DNA of 64,000 nt from the NCBI RefSeq assembly GCF_001439785.1, contig NZ_JYLI01000006.1, positions 1 through 64,000 of the forward strand. Direction: 5' to 3'. Below the pieces are notes generated by a model, which was not told the DNA's origin, ran no database searches, and saw only the letters and a list, made by a program, of their open reading frames with translations. Within the stretch, counting starts at the first letter, position 1; each line of letters begins with the position of its first letter. Positions 42,657-52,246 of this stretch are shown here, one piece after another. Made by a program: the position numbers and the translations under genes. Source of the stretch: Pseudomonas poae. GTDB taxonomy: Bacteria; Pseudomonadota; Gammaproteobacteria; Pseudomonadales; Pseudomonadaceae.

Positions 42657-44519
42657 TCAATACAACGGCATGTCGGGTTCGACGTCGCGCACCCAGTGTT
42701 TCATGCCGCCCTGCAGCACCTTGGTGTTGGCAAAACCGGCCGCCAGCAGGGTACTCGCCGCCTGCTCGGCGCGCGTGCCGGCGTAGCAGATCAGGTAATG
42801 AGTGTTGTCGCGGCTCAGGCGACCGAGCTGCGAATCCAGTTCGTCGAGAGGGATGTGCACCACGCCCGGTAGTTTGCACACCTCCAGCTCGCTGGCATCG
42901 CGCACATCCACCAGCACATCGGCGCTGCTCGGGTGTTCCAGCACTTGCTTGAGGGTGCGCGGCTTGATGTAGCGCTCTTCGGCCAGGGACGGCTGGGGCG
43001 CCACGGCGTCGGCACAGACTGCCGGGGCAATGGTGTGGCTGCGGCGCTGCGCTGAGCAGCACGGGCAATCGGCGCGGCGCTTGAAGCGCACTTCAGTGAA
43101 TTTCATCGCCAGGGCATCGAAGCGCATCAGGCGCCCGGACAACGGCTCGCCAATGCCGATCAGCAGCTTGATCGCCTCGGTGGCCTGGATCATCCCCACC
43201 ACCCCCGGCAGCACGCCGATCACCCCGCCAGCGCTGCAGTTGGGCGCAAGTTCGGCTGGCGGTGGGCTGGGAAAAAGGCAGCGATAGCACGGCCCGCCCT
43301 GGTGGTTGAACACGCTGATCTGGCCGTCGAAGCGATAGATGGCGCCGTACACCAGCGGTTTGCCCAGCTGTACGCAGGCATCGTTGACCTGGTAGCGCGT
43401 ATCGAAATTGTCGGTGCCGTCGATCACCAGGTCGTAGGCGTCGACCAGCTCAAGGGCGTTATCGGCGTTGAAAGCGGTGTCGTGGGTGTTGATCCGGATA
43501 TGGCTGTTGAGGTCCTGCAGGCGTCGTTTGGCGGACTCGACCTTGGGCAGGCCCAGGCTGCTGTTGCCATGAACGATCTGGCGTTGCAGGTTGCTGCTTT
43601 CCACCACATCGAAATCCACCAGGCCCAGGGTGCCGATACCGGCGGCGGCCAGGTACAGGCTGATGGGCGAGCCCAGGCCACCGGTGCCAATGATCAGCAC
43701 CCTGGCCTTCTTGAGCTTCAACTGACCCTCGCGACCGACGCCGGGCAGGGTGATGTGCCGCACGTAGCGTTGCACTTCTTCATTGCTCAGCGTGTCGACG
43801 TCCATGCCGCCGGACGTGGCGAGCAGCACCTCGATCCGGGCTTTTTCCGGCAGTGGCTCGTCGGCGTCGATCAAGGCTTCTTCAGCGGTGAACAGAAAGT
43901 GTTCCTTGAGCTGGTTGTTCTTCTCGTGAAACAGGTGCGCGCGCAACTGCGGGTAGCGGCTACACAGGTTTTCCATGACCTCGCGCAATGTCGATCCGGC
44001 GCTTTCGAGGGTCGACTCCGGCAACTTGGCCACGCGAACCAGAATGTCGGGGAAAGAGACAGCGTTCATGGACAGCTCCGCATGCAAGTCGTTGAAAGGG
44101 GTGAGTGCGAAATGCTTGCCATCCCAGGCAAACAGTTTGGAGCCCAGGGATTGGCCCTGGCGGACATCGACCACGAGGTAACTGACCGGGTGGATCGGTT
44201 CGCCCATGAACAGCGCCTTGTCCTGGTCTTCATCGCTGAAATAGGCGCCGACATCCGGGTGCGAGTGGTAGATCACCACCACCGGGTTGTCGCTGCGCAA
44301 CGCCTTGTTCAGCAGCAGGGTGTCGGCCACGGCAAAGGTGTAGCCGTTGGCCGCGCTGCGTGGGTACCTGTCGGGGTTTTTGCGGTGCAGTTCGTTCTGG
44401 ATATTGCTGCCCGGGTACACGCTGCCATCGGCGAAAACGAAACCGCAGCACTCTTCGGGGTAGCAGCGGTCGGCGTGGGCGTAGATCTGTTCCAGGGCGG
44501 TGGGACGAAGGACATCCAT
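42657..44519 (-). CDS. Four-domain sulfur-carrier fusion: JAMM protease, MoaD-like, E1-like, rhodanese
   Basis: A 620-residue protein. Residues 1-145 are a JAMM/Mpr1 metalloprotease with Glu22/23, HSH (85-87), Ser95 and Asp98 of the HxHx7SxxD motif. Residues 154-238 look like a ThiS/MoaD ubiquitin fold ending LLATSGG. Residues 245-490 are a MoeB/ThiF adenylating domain (GTGGLGSP 278-285; DGTDN 367-371; Cys428 in NCSAGG; zinc pairs C411/C414 and C485/C488). Residues 515-620 are a rhodanese with Cys578 in CYAGTR. All catalytic residues are intact. The Gly-Gly is internal, so JAMM self-cleavage may free it. Start MDVLRPT at 44519. Confidence 0.88.
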   Translation of the reverse strand: MDVLRPTALEQIYAHADRCYPEECCGFVFADGSVYPGSNIQNELHRKNPDRYPRSAANGYTFAVADTLLLNKALRSDNPVVVIYHSHPDVGAYFSDEDQDKALFMGEPIHPVSYLVVDVRQGQSLGSKLFAWDGKHFALTPFNDLHAELSMNAVSFPDILVRVAKLPESTLESAGSTLREVMENLCSRYPQLRAHLFHEKNNQLKEHFLFTAEEALIDADEPLPEKARIEVLLATSGGMDVDTLSNEEVQRYVRHITLPGVGREGQLKLKKARVLIIGTGGLGSPISLYLAAAGIGTLGLVDFDVVESSNLQRQIVHGNSSLGLPKVESAKRRLQDLNSHIRINTHDTAFNADNALELVDAYDLVIDGTDNFDTRYQVNDACVQLGKPLVYGAIYRFDGQISVFNHQGGPCYRCLFPSPPPAELAPNCSAGGVIGVLPGVVGMIQATEAIKLLIGIGEPLSGRLMRFDALAMKFTEVRFKRRADCPCCSAQRRSHTIAPAVCADAVAPQPSLAEERYIKPRTLKQVLEHPSSADVLVDVRDASELEVCKLPGVVHIPLDELDSQLGRLSRDNTHYLICYAGTRAEQAASTLLAAGFANTKVLQGGMKHWVRDVEPDMPLY

Positions 44520-44545
44520 GTTGCTCTCGCGTCGTGGTGGAAGGC

Positions 44546-45496
44546 TCAATTTTTCTTGGCCAGGAGTTTTTCGATGGGCAACTTGGTGATCGCAAAACCG
44601 GCCAGCAGGATCGCCGAGTAGAGCATCAGGTCACGGGACAGCGCCACGCCCTCATACCACGCGCCGATGATCACCGCGAACACCGGGAAGATGATGAACA
44701 CAAACGACAGAATGATCGGACTCAGGCGCTTGAGCAGCATGAAGTACACGATGAAGCCGCCCACCGACGCCACCAGCCCCAGGTAGAACAGCGCGCTCCA
44801 GGAGCGCAGGGTAATGTCTTCGAACGTCGGCGTTTCAAACCACAGACCGGCCACGAACAGCATCAGGCCGGCAATCCCGATGGGCAGGGTGTTGTAAGTG
44901 ATCACGCTGATGGCGCTGCCTTTTTGCTTGGTAATCACATAACACAACGCATGCATGATCGCGGCGGTGAGGATCGCCAGCACGCCGAAGAACTCGGCGT
45001 GATCCAGGTGCAGGCCCTGGCTGCGGATGATCATGTAGAGACTGCCGAAACCGATACCGATCCCGACCACCTGGGAAAAGTAGATGCGTTCACGCAAGAA
45101 CAGCGCGGAAAAAATCAGGATGAACACCGGCATGCAGCTGAACAGCAGGGCGGTGAGGCCCGACGAGACATGCATCTCGCCGTAGTTGAGCAAGTAATAC
45201 GGAACGCTGAAGTAGGACAGCGTCACGAATACGAAAAACCAGCGGCTTTCCCGGGGAAACAGGATTGGCTCGCGGCGCACCCTGGCAAAACACAGGAACA
45301 GCGGGAACGCGATCAGAAACCGCAGGCCGGCCGATGTGAGCGGTGGCACGCTTTCCACCGCAATCTTGATGCCCAGCCAAGTGGTGCCCCAGCTCAGGCA
45401 CACGATAAGAAACATCACGCTGGTTATCAGGCCAGGCAGCCACTGTTTGGGCGTTTTTGTTTTGGCGGTGTTTTCGAGAACTGCGGACATTGGCAT
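44546..45496 (-). CDS. EamA/DMT-family exporter
   Basis: A 316-residue inner-membrane protein with ten predicted helices in two EamA repeats. LSWGTTWLGIKIAVES marks the first helix and SPIILSFVFIIFPVFAVIIG the ninth. Members export amino acids and metabolites such as cysteine or O-acetylserine. It is the first gene of the five-gene operon, 26 bp before the fusion gene, and so is likely to export the cluster's product. The promoter is in the 103-bp divergent region. Confidence 0.88.
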   Translation of the reverse strand: MPMSAVLENTAKTKTPKQWLPGLITSVMFLIVCLSWGTTWLGIKIAVESVPPLTSAGLRFLIAFPLFLCFARVRREPILFPRESRWFFVFVTLSYFSVPYYLLNYGEMHVSSGLTALLFSCMPVFILIFSALFLRERIYFSQVVGIGIGFGSLYMIIRSQGLHLDHAEFFGVLAILTAAIMHALCYVITKQKGSAISVITYNTLPIGIAGLMLFVAGLWFETPTFEDITLRSWSALFYLGLVASVGGFIVYFMLLKRLSPIILSFVFIIFPVFAVIIGAWYEGVALSRDLMLYSAILLAGFAITKLPIEKLLAKKN

Positions 45497-45520
45497 CGTT
45501 TATTGCTTCCCTGAGCCGAC

Positions 45521-45571
45521 ATTGAACTCTATATTGAGCGTGTAACAAGCAGTAAAAATCGGCGATTGAAC
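45521..45571 (-). promoter_or_regulatory. Promoter of the sulfur-carrier operon with direct repeats
   Basis: Read leftward, TTTACT and TATAGA are spaced by 17 bases (plus-strand 45551-45556 and 45528-45533). The heptamer ATTGAAC occurs at 45521-45527 and again at 45565-45571, 44 bases apart (about four turns). The related ATTGAG lies at 45533-45538, so repeats bracket the -10 and -35. These are likely binding sites for the divergent MocR regulator. Confidence 0.5.
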
Positions 45572-45599
45572 CCGTAAAAGCACACTATTAGGGCGAAAG

Positions 45600-47024
45600 A
45601 TGACTGTCAAAACAAATATTGACATGGTGTCAATTATGCGTGAGGGGTTGTCCAACGGTCAGGGCGTCAAGTACAAGCGCCTGTCCGATGTCATGGAGCG
45701 CGGCATCCTTGAAGGCCTGATTGAACCGGGACGAAAACTGCCGCCCCATCGGGTGCTTTCGGACAATCTGGGCGTCACCATTGGCACCATCAGCCGCGCC
45801 TACGGTGAGCTGGAGCGCCTGGGGCTGGTAGTGGCGCGGGTCGGCGATGGCACCTTCGTGCGCAAGCGCGGAATGGAGCGCCAGCGCGATGAAGGTTTTC
45901 GCAATGTCAGCGAGGAGCCGCGCCAGTACTTCGACATGAGCCGAAACATGCATATCCCCGGGCAGGAGACGGTGTTCCTGGCGCAGAGCTTCCAGACCCT
46001 GTCGACCAACGCCAAGTTTCTCCAGGAAATCAGCGCCTACACCCCTGACGCAGGCCTGCCGCGCTACCGCGAAGCCGGTGCGCAGTGGCTGGTACAGCGC
46101 GATTTTCATCCGATTCCCGAGCAGGTCATCTGTGTCAATGGCGGTCAGCATGGCTTGCTCTGCGCCATGATGGCTCTGCTGCGGGCTGGCGATACGGTGG
46201 TCACCGAGCAACTGACTTATCCGGGATTGATCACCGCGGCACGCATGCTCGGTATCCGCCTTATCGGCCTGGAGATGGATGAAGAGGGTGTGCTGCCGGG
46301 TGCGCTGGATGAAGTCTGTCGTAATCACCGAATTTCTGCGTTGTACTGCACACCTACTATTCAGAATCCTACGACGGCGGTGTTGTCGGTGGCGCGCCGT
46401 GAGGCGCTGTCCAAAGTCTGCCGTGAACACAATTTGTTGATTTTTGAGGATGAGGCCCACGGCGTTCTGGTGGAGGACCGGCCGCCGCCCCTCAGCTATT
46501 TCGCGCCCGAGCGTACGATTTTGATCAGCAGCCTGAGCAAGGCGGTGTCAGCCGGGCTGCGCGTGGGCTATGTGCATGCGCCGCCCGCGCTGGTCAGCCG
46601 CATTTCCGCCGCCTTGCGCTCCACCTGCTGGATGGCCACGCCAGTGACCCTGGAACTGGCCACCCAGTGGATCGAAAACGGCACGGCGGAGTACCTGTTG
46701 CGCCAGCAGATCAGCGAGATCAGCCGGCGCAAGGCGCTGGTGCAGGATTTGCTGGCGGGCCTGGCTTACCGCACCCACCTCAACAGCCCGCACTTCTGGA
46801 TCGAAGTGCCGGAGCCCTGGCGCGCGTCGGAGATCGAAGCCGAACTCAAGCAGAACAATTATCTGATCGCCACCGCAGAAGCCTTTGCCGTCGGGCAGAC
46901 GGCGGTGCCGCAGTTTATTCGCGCGAGTATCTGCAACACGTCGGGGGATGATCAGTTGTTGCGGGCGGGGTTCGATGCGTTGGCAACGGCGTTGGGGCAG
47001 GGTGGGGGAAGGTTCCATCTGTAA
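45600..47024 (+). CDS. MocR-type regulator of the sulfur-carrier cluster
   Basis: A 474-residue MocR protein. The N-terminal GntR winged helix (about 20-85; PGRKLPPHRVLSDNLGVTIGTISRAYGELERLGL) is fused to an aminotransferase-fold sensor (about 105-470). The PLP lysine lies in SSLSKAVSAGLRVGYV, and NPTTAVLSVARR is the cofactor loop. It is divergent from the exporter-to-AlaX operon, so it most likely responds to PLP adducts of the pathway amino acid and controls those genes. Confidence 0.88.
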   Translation: MTVKTNIDMVSIMREGLSNGQGVKYKRLSDVMERGILEGLIEPGRKLPPHRVLSDNLGVTIGTISRAYGELERLGLVVARVGDGTFVRKRGMERQRDEGFRNVSEEPRQYFDMSRNMHIPGQETVFLAQSFQTLSTNAKFLQEISAYTPDAGLPRYREAGAQWLVQRDFHPIPEQVICVNGGQHGLLCAMMALLRAGDTVVTEQLTYPGLITAARMLGIRLIGLEMDEEGVLPGALDEVCRNHRISALYCTPTIQNPTTAVLSVARREALSKVCREHNLLIFEDEAHGVLVEDRPPPLSYFAPERTILISSLSKAVSAGLRVGYVHAPPALVSRISAALRSTCWMATPVTLELATQWIENGTAEYLLRQQISEISRRKALVQDLLAGLAYRTHLNSPHFWIEVPEPWRASEIEAELKQNNYLIATAEAFAVGQTAVPQFIRASICNTSGDDQLLRAGFDALATALGQGGGRFHL

Positions 47025-47040
47025 GGCTGATCAGGCTTTT

Positions 47041-47069
47041 TGTGGGAGGGCACAAGCCCCCTCCCACAA
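47041..47069. repeat. REP palindrome
   Basis: TGTGGGAGGGCACAAGCCCCCTCCCACA, an imperfect REP palindrome, lies between the convergent MocR and ppsR genes. Confidence 0.75.
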
Positions 47070-47085
47070 GTCATGTGGGCATTGA

Positions 47086-47904
47086 TTACTTGAATCTGCG
47101 CTCGACACCTTTCTCCACCAGAATCTTCGCCGAGATCTCTTCCACCGAAAAATGCGTGGAGTTGATATGCGCAATATTTTCGCGACGGAACAGATTTTCC
47201 ACTTCACGCACCTCGAACTCGCATTGGGCATAGCTCGAATAGCGGCTGTTGGGCTTGCGCTCGTTGCGGATCGCGGTCAGGCGGTCCGGGTCGATGGTCA
47301 GGCCGAACAGCTTGTGCGAGTGCGCGCGCAGGGCGGCGGGCAGGGTCAGGTGTTCCATGTCGTCTTCGGTCAGCGGGTAGTTGGCCGCACGGATGCCGAA
47401 TTGCATGGCCATGTACAGACAGGTCGGCGTCTTGCCGCAACGCGATACGCCCACCAAAATCAGGTCGGCCTTGTCGTAGTAGTGCGTGCGCGCGCCGTCG
47501 TCGTTGTCGAGGGCGAAGTTGACCGCCTCGATACGCTCCATATAGTTGGAGTTGTGCCCGATGGAGTGGGACTTTCCTACCGAATAAGAAGAATGTTCGC
47601 TCAGCTCCTGCTCCAGCGGCGCCAGGAAGGTGGAGAAGATGTCGATCATGAAACCATTGGAGGTCGCGAGAATCTCACGAATGTCCTGGTTGACGATGGT
47701 GTCGAAAATGATCGGGCGGCAGCCGTCTTTTTCAGCCGCCAGATTGATTTGTTGTACCATGGCCCGCGCTTTGTCCACGCTGTCTATATAAGGCCGGGTG
47801 AATTTGGCGAAGGTAATGTTTTCGAACTGCGCGAGCAGGCTTTGGCCCAGGGTTTCGGCAGTAATGCCGGTGCCGTCGGAGATAAAGAAAGCAGATCGTT
47901 TCAT
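47086..47904 (-). CDS. ppsR: PEP synthase regulatory protein (kinase/phosphorylase)
   Basis: A 272-residue DUF299 protein that phosphorylates and dephosphorylates PEP synthase on its active-site threonine in response to ADP and phosphate. The P-loop [10 protein letters not shown] is intact, and the N terminus [17 protein letters not shown] is characteristic. It is divergent from ppsA, its target, across 179 bp, the same arrangement as in other pseudomonads. MKRSAFF at 47904 is the family start; the longer frame is discarded. Confidence 0.96.
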   Translation of the reverse strand: MKRSAFFISDGTGITAETLGQSLLAQFENITFAKFTRPYIDSVDKARAMVQQINLAAEKDGCRPIIFDTIVNQDIREILATSNGFMIDIFSTFLAPLEQELSEHSSYSVGKSHSIGHNSNYMERIEAVNFALDNDDGARTHYYDKADLILVGVSRCGKTPTCLYMAMQFGIRAANYPLTEDDMEHLTLPAALRAHSHKLFGLTIDPDRLTAIRNERKPNSRYSSYAQCEFEVREVENLFRRENIAHINSTHFSVEEISAKILVEKGVERRFK

Positions 47905-48083
47905 TTGAGCCCTGGGCCTTAAGCTGATGGCGAATCTTGGATATGATAGGCGCGATTTTGCTGTCCCGCAGTGGGCCGCATTCTCACTTATTTTCCAGGC
48001 CCAGGCCACAAGCGCTGGCGAATGCTCCTACAGAGCCGCTGGCGTCCATGAGCTTTTCCAACACAGAAAGTGGAGAGATCACC

Positions 48084-50459
48084 TTGGTAGAGTACGTAGT
48101 TTCCCTCGATAAGCTCGGCGTCCATGATGTAGAGCACGTAGGGGGCAAGAACGCATCCCTCGGCGAGATGATCAGTAATCTTGCTGGCGCAGGTGTGTCG
48201 GTGCCCGGTGGTTTCGCCACCACGGCCCAGGCCTACCGTGATTTCCTCGAACTGAGCGGCCTCAATGCTCAGATCCACGCCGCGCTGGACGCTCTGGACG
48301 TCGATGACGTCAACGCCCTCGCCAAAACCGGCAGCCAGATCCGCCAATGGATCATGGAGGCCGAGTTTCCTGAAAAGCTCAACGAAGAAATTCGCACCGC
48401 CTTCGCCGCTTTGTCGGCCGGCAACCCGGACATGGCCGTGGCCGTGCGTTCTTCGGCCACCGCCGAAGACTTGCCCGACGCCTCCTTTGCCGGTCAGCAG
48501 GAAACCTTCCTGAACATCCGTGGCGTGGAAAACGTGATCCGCGCGGCCAAGGAAGTGTTTGCCTCGCTGTTCAACGATCGCGCCATTTCCTACCGCGTGC
48601 ACCAGGGTTTCGACCACAAGCTGGTGGCCCTGTCTGCCGGCGTGCAGCGCATGGTGCGTTCGGAAACCGGCACCGCCGGCGTGATGTTCACGCTCGATAC
48701 CGAATCGGGCTTCCGTGACGTGGTGTTCATCACCGGCGCTTACGGCCTGGGCGAAACCGTCGTACAAGGCGCGGTCAACCCGGACGAATTCTATGTGCAC
48801 AAGCACACCCTTGAGGCTGGTCGTCCGGCCATCCTGCGCCGTAACCTGGGCAGCAAGGCCATCAAGATGATCTACGGCGACGAGGCCAAGGCCGGCCGCT
48901 CGGTCAAGACTGTGGACGTGGACAAGGCCGATCGCGCGCGGTTTTGCCTGAGCGATGCCGAGGTCAGCGAACTGGCCAAACAAGCGATGATCATCGAAAA
49001 GCACTACAAGTGCCCGATGGACATCGAGTGGGCCAAGGACGGTGACGACGGCAAGCTGTACATCGTGCAGGCCCGTCCGGAAACCGTGAAGAGCCGCACC
49101 TCGGCCAACGTCATGGAACGCTACCTGCTGAAAGAGACCGGCACCGTGCTGGTGGAAGGCCGTGCCATCGGCCAGCGCATCGGCGCGGGCAAGGTGCGGA
49201 TCATCAAGGACGTGTCCGAGATGGACAAGGTTCAGCCCGGTGACGTGCTGGTCTCCGACATGACCGACCCGGACTGGGAACCGGTGATGAAACGTGCCAG
49301 CGCTATCGTCACCAACCGTGGCGGGCGTACCTGCCACGCGGCGATCATCGCCCGTGAGCTGGGTATCCCGGCGGTCGTGGGTTGCGGCAACGCCACCCAA
49401 TTGTTGAAAGACGGCCAGGGCGTGACCGTGTCCTGCGCCGAAGGCGATACCGGTTTCATCTTCGAAGGCGAGTTGGGCTTCGACATCAAGCAAAACTCCA
49501 TCGACGCTATGCCCGACCTGCCGTTCAAGATCATGATGAACGTCGGCAACCCGGACCGCGCCTTCGATTTCGCGCAGTTGCCGAACGCTGGTGTGGGCCT
49601 GGCCCGTCTGGAATTCATCATCAACCGCATGATCGGCGTGCACCCCAAGGCCCTGTTGAACTACGACGGACTGCCGCTGGACATCAAAGAGAGCGTCGAC
49701 AAGCGCATCGCCGGCTACAACGACCCGGTGGGGTTCTATGTCGACAAACTGGTGGAAGGCATCAGCACCCTGGCGGCGGCGTTCTACCCGAAAAAGGTGA
49801 TCGTGCGCCTGTCGGACTTCAAGTCCAACGAGTACGCCAACCTGATCGGCGGCAAGCTTTACGAGCCTGAAGAAGAAAACCCGATGCTGGGCTTTCGCGG
49901 CGCCTCGCGTTACATCAGCGAAGCGTTCCGTGACTGCTTCGAACTCGAATGCCGCGCGCTCAAACGTGTACGCAACGAGATGGGCCTGACCAACGTCGAA
50001 ATCATGGTGCCGTTCGTGCGCACCCTGGGCGAGGCGAGCCAAGTGGTCGACCTGCTGGCCGAAAACGGCCTGTCCCGTGGCGAAAACGGCCTGCGCGTGA
50101 TCATGATGTGCGAGTTGCCGTCCAATGCCATCCTGGCCGAAGAGTTCCTGGAGTTCTTCGACGGGTTCTCCATCGGCTCCAACGACCTGACCCAGTTGAC
50201 CCTGGGCCTGGACCGCGACTCGGGGATCATCGCGCACTTGTTCGACGAGCGTAACCCGGCGGTCAAGAAGCTGCTGGCCAACGCCATCCAGGCCTGTAAC
50301 AAGGCCGGAAAGTACATCGGCATCTGCGGCCAGGGCCCTTCCGATCACCCGGACCTGGCCAAGTGGCTGATGGAACAGGGCATCGAAAGCGTCTCGCTGA
50401 ACCCCGATTCGGTATTGGAAACCTGGTTCTTCCTCGCGGAAGGCCAAGCGTCCGCTTAA
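48084..50459 (+). CDS. ppsA: Phosphoenolpyruvate synthase
   Basis: A 791-residue cytosolic enzyme making PEP from pyruvate and ATP for gluconeogenesis. The ATP-grasp domain (about 1-350) begins [22 protein letters not shown]. The phosphohistidine domain has [21 protein letters not shown], with the swivelling His and the regulatory Thr. The PEP-binding barrel ends with [19 protein letters not shown]. The TTG at 48084, with GGAGAG eight bases before, is the start that gives the usual N terminus. Divergent from ppsR. Confidence 0.96.
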   Translation: MVEYVVSLDKLGVHDVEHVGGKNASLGEMISNLAGAGVSVPGGFATTAQAYRDFLELSGLNAQIHAALDALDVDDVNALAKTGSQIRQWIMEAEFPEKLNEEIRTAFAALSAGNPDMAVAVRSSATAEDLPDASFAGQQETFLNIRGVENVIRAAKEVFASLFNDRAISYRVHQGFDHKLVALSAGVQRMVRSETGTAGVMFTLDTESGFRDVVFITGAYGLGETVVQGAVNPDEFYVHKHTLEAGRPAILRRNLGSKAIKMIYGDEAKAGRSVKTVDVDKADRARFCLSDAEVSELAKQAMIIEKHYKCPMDIEWAKDGDDGKLYIVQARPETVKSRTSANVMERYLLKETGTVLVEGRAIGQRIGAGKVRIIKDVSEMDKVQPGDVLVSDMTDPDWEPVMKRASAIVTNRGGRTCHAAIIARELGIPAVVGCGNATQLLKDGQGVTVSCAEGDTGFIFEGELGFDIKQNSIDAMPDLPFKIMMNVGNPDRAFDFAQLPNAGVGLARLEFIINRMIGVHPKALLNYDGLPLDIKESVDKRIAGYNDPVGFYVDKLVEGISTLAAAFYPKKVIVRLSDFKSNEYANLIGGKLYEPEEENPMLGFRGASRYISEAFRDCFELECRALKRVRNEMGLTNVEIMVPFVRTLGEASQVVDLLAENGLSRGENGLRVIMMCELPSNAILAEEFLEFFDGFSIGSNDLTQLTLGLDRDSGIIAHLFDERNPAVKKLLANAIQACNKAGKYIGICGQGPSDHPDLAKWLMEQGIESVSLNPDSVLETWFFLAEGQASA

Positions 50460-50476
50460 AGTCGCTACGTCAAAAG

Positions 50477-50551
50477 TGCCGGTTACCCTCGCGGGCGACC
50501 GGCATTCTTATCTGTACAGGGCGGGAATCCTCGCGGACGCCGCCCTTTTTT
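50477..50551 (+). terminator. Tandem hairpins after ppsA
   Basis: A first hairpin (TGCCGGT 50477-50483 with ACCGGCA 50498-50504) is followed by a second (GGGCGG 50519-50524 with CCGCCC 50540-50545). Six T residues follow the second, so it should be the functional terminator before the hydrolase gene. Confidence 0.75.
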
Positions 50552-50564
50552 GTGCAAGAGCATT

Positions 50565-51554
50565 ATGCAAAGCAGCAGCAATCTGTTTCCCGTCGCCTTG
50601 ATCAGTGCTGAACGTCGTGGCGACCTGAGTGAAGACGTCTATCGGCTCAAACCCGGCAACAGCCCCGACGGCACCGTCGAGCTGGCCGTTACCCGTTTGG
50701 GCCTGGCCGATGTGCCGGAAAACCGGGGCGTTCCGGTTATCTTGTTGCACGGCAGCTTTTCCAACCGGCGTTTCTGGTATTCGCCCAAAGGCCTCGGCCT
50801 CGGCGCTCACCTGGCGCGCCAGGGGTTTGATGTGTGGATCCCGGAAATGCGCGGGCACGGGCTGTCCAGGCGCAACCAGGACTATGCGAAAAATCGCGTG
50901 GCCGACTACGCGCGTTACGACTTGCCGGCCATCGGCGCTTTTGTGCATGAGCAAAGCGCGCAGACACCGCATTGGATCGGACATTCCCTCGGTGCCATCA
51001 CCCTGGCTGCAGCCTTGGGCGCGCGCCATCTGGACGCATCGACGGTGGCCTCGGTGGCGTTGTTCGGCTGCCAGGTCAGCCGAACGCACTGGCCGTTGAA
51101 AATTCCGCCTGTGGAGTGGTGTGCTCGCTGGCTGCTCAAGCGCTTTGCTCGAGTGTCCGGGCCGCGTTTCAAGCGCGGGCCCGAAGATGAACCGGCAGGC
51201 GTGATGATCGAGGCGTTGCGCTGGAATGGTCTATTCGGCCGGTTTGGCGATGCCGACGCCGACTGGTGGAAGGGCCTGGCGCAGGTCGATGTGCCGTTGC
51301 TGGCGGTGAGCGCCGCGGGCGACGAACAAGACCCGGACTGGGCCTGCCGCAAGCTGTTCGAACAAGTCGGCAGCGAGCATCGCCAATACCTGTGCCTGGG
51401 GCGCGGGCAAGGGTTCAACGGGGATTTCGGGCATGTGGAAATGCTCGTCAGCAAGGCCGCCCAGGCTGAAGTCTGGCCGTTGGCGGCGCAATGGCTGAAA
51501 GATCCGCTGAGACCGTTGCTCGCGGCCCGGCCCGAGCTGATGGCCACGGTTTGA
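50565..51554 (+). CDS. Alpha/beta-fold hydrolase (esterase/lipase type)
   Basis: A 329-residue cytosolic protein with the alpha/beta hydrolase pattern: oxyanion region [14 protein letters not shown], nucleophile elbow WIGHSLGAI (Ser in GHSLG), acid in the [12 protein letters not shown] region and catalytic His in GDFGHVEML. The same gene lies between ppsA and rraA in P. aeruginosa. The substrate is unknown. The ATG at 50565 is used; the earlier TTG lies in the terminator region. Confidence 0.87.
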   Translation: MQSSSNLFPVALISAERRGDLSEDVYRLKPGNSPDGTVELAVTRLGLADVPENRGVPVILLHGSFSNRRFWYSPKGLGLGAHLARQGFDVWIPEMRGHGLSRRNQDYAKNRVADYARYDLPAIGAFVHEQSAQTPHWIGHSLGAITLAAALGARHLDASTVASVALFGCQVSRTHWPLKIPPVEWCARWLLKRFARVSGPRFKRGPEDEPAGVMIEALRWNGLFGRFGDADADWWKGLAQVDVPLLAVSAAGDEQDPDWACRKLFEQVGSEHRQYLCLGRGQGFNGDFGHVEMLVSKAAQAEVWPLAAQWLKDPLRPLLAARPELMATV

Positions 51555-51729
51555 TCCGGGGCTTTTCGCTGATCTGCGGTTGCGGCTAAGCTATGACGCG
51601 TTAAACGCTTCTGGTCATATTCAGTCGCCGCCTCGCGCTTGCGTTGCGGCGAAGCGGATGGGATGTTGCGTACCTGCGAGGCAGACGCTTCTTTCCAAAG
51701 ACAGCTTTTTGACGCAAGGGACTCTTTCC

Positions 51730-52221
51730 ATGATCCATTACGCAACCCCCGACCTGTGCGATGCCTACCCGGACCTGGTGCAGGTGGTCGAGCCGATGTT
51801 CAGCAATTTCGGTGGCCGCGATTCCTTTGGCGGCGAGATCGTCACCCTCAAGTGTTTCGAAGACAACTCCCTGGTCAGGGAACAGGTCGACCTGCCGGGT
51901 GCCGGCAAGGTGCTGGTGGTAGACGGTGGGGGGTCGCTGCGTCGCGCATTACTGGGCGATATGCTCGCTGAGAAAGCCGCAAAAAACGGTTGGGAAGGCA
52001 TGGTGATCTACGGTTGCATCCGTGACGTCGACGTGATCGCCCAGACCGATCTGGGCGTGCAGGCGCTGGCCAGTCACCCGATGAAAACCGACAAGCGCGG
52101 CATCGGGGACCTGAACGTGGTGGTGACCTTTGCGGGCGTTACGTTCCGTCCGGGCGAATACATCTACGCCGACAATAACGGTGTGATCGTGTCACCCAGC
52201 CCGCTGAAAATGCCTGAATAA
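51730..52221 (+). CDS. rraA: Regulator of ribonuclease E activity A
   Basis: A 163-residue protein forming a homotrimer that binds RNase E and slows mRNA turnover. Characteristic text includes [52 protein letters not shown] and [11 protein letters not shown]. The frame is open 50 codons further upstream, but MIHYATPDL at 51730 is the family start. The cmaX gene begins 25 bp after the stop. Confidence 0.95.
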   Translation: MIHYATPDLCDAYPDLVQVVEPMFSNFGGRDSFGGEIVTLKCFEDNSLVREQVDLPGAGKVLVVDGGGSLRRALLGDMLAEKAAKNGWEGMVIYGCIRDVDVIAQTDLGVQALASHPMKTDKRGIGDLNVVVTFAGVTFRPGEYIYADNNGVIVSPSPLKMPE

Positions 52222-52246
52222 ACTGCAATAGCCGACAGGGGTGAGG

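Noticed and set aside
47988..50447. An 819-codon frame antisense to ppsA
   Set aside because: Shadow of the highly codon-biased ppsA gene; composition is the complement of PpsA codons.
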